This document shows, piece by piece, positions 14,439 through 14,524 of a stretch of DNA of 14,524 nucleotides; within the stretch, counting starts at the first letter, position 1; the number at the start of each line of letters is the position of its first letter. The stretch comes from DATFMP01 sp035266845. Lineage in GTDB: Bacteria > SAR324 > JACQKK01. Below the pieces are notes generated by a model, which saw only the letters and a program-made list of their open reading frames with translations, was not told where the DNA came from and did no database searches. Made by a program: the position numbers and the translations under genes. Location of the stretch: assembly GCA_035266845.1 (NCBI GenBank), contig DATFMP010000099.1:1-14524 (forward strand), written 5' to 3'.

Positions 14439-14524
14439 CCTGCGCGCATCGAACCGGGGGAGCCCCCTGGGAGCGCCTTTGCGGCCTGCCCTGGCGAGCC
14501 TCGCGCGGCTCAGCGCATGCCGCC

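Noticed and set aside
14456..14467. GGGGG-AG-CCCCC inverted repeat near the right edge
   Set aside because: The 2-nt loop is too small for a stable hairpin and the composition makes chance likely.

Overview
This window looks like chromosome from a high-GC gammaproteobacterium. Nearly every gene is GC-rich with G/C-ending codons. The gene content is proteobacterial: the two-headed GlnE, RibBA and RibH, FolB with a FolM-like reductase, a plant/alphaproteobacterial-type glutamate-cysteine ligase, and an initiator tRNA. The exact family cannot be fixed from the sequence alone.

Layout. Positions 1-123 hold the leader-distal end of a CRISPR array with type I-C-like repeats; the array and any cas genes lie off the left edge. 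A minus-strand tRNA unit follows, read right to left: promoter (516-544), tRNA-Gly(TCC), tRNA-fMet(CAT), rho-independent terminator (240-280). From 618 to 8135 every gene is on the minus strand. In transcription order they are gshA, glnE, a DUF697-like membrane protein with a SHOCT-like tail, a CBS-pair protein, folB, a FolM-like short-chain reductase and a carboxymuconolactone decarboxylase-family protein. A 417-bp gap (8136-8552) holds no supported gene. To its right is a plus-strand XerD-like tyrosine recombinase (8553-9449), then a small convergent hypothetical gene, then a plus-strand riboflavin block: stand-alone RibD reductase domain, ribBA, ribH, and an SppA-like S49 lipoprotein directly abutting ribH. 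At the right end a minus-strand gene encodes a secreted Asp/Arg-rich coiled-coil protein.

How the parts fit. RibBA supplies both riboflavin precursors from GTP and ribulose 5-phosphate. The RibD reductase domain performs the pyrimidine reduction and RibH makes 6,7-dimethyl-8-ribityllumazine. The RibD deaminase and riboflavin synthase (RibE) are not in the window. FolB and the FolM-like reductase are translationally coupled (GTGA overlap) and act on dihydropterins. GlnE sets glutamine synthetase activity and GshA starts glutathione synthesis.

Most unusual points. The XerD-like protein aligns to XerD along its full length and keeps the tyrosine nucleophile, yet by motif alignment it has replaced three of the six catalytic-pocket residues. 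The RibD homologue lacks its deaminase half. An AT-rich perfect palindrome overlaps a consensus -35 box in the hypothetical gene/ribD divergent region. The initiator tRNA has C1-U72 instead of C1-A72. I see no complete new multi-gene defence or mobile system here; the degenerate recombinase is the best candidate for something undescribed.
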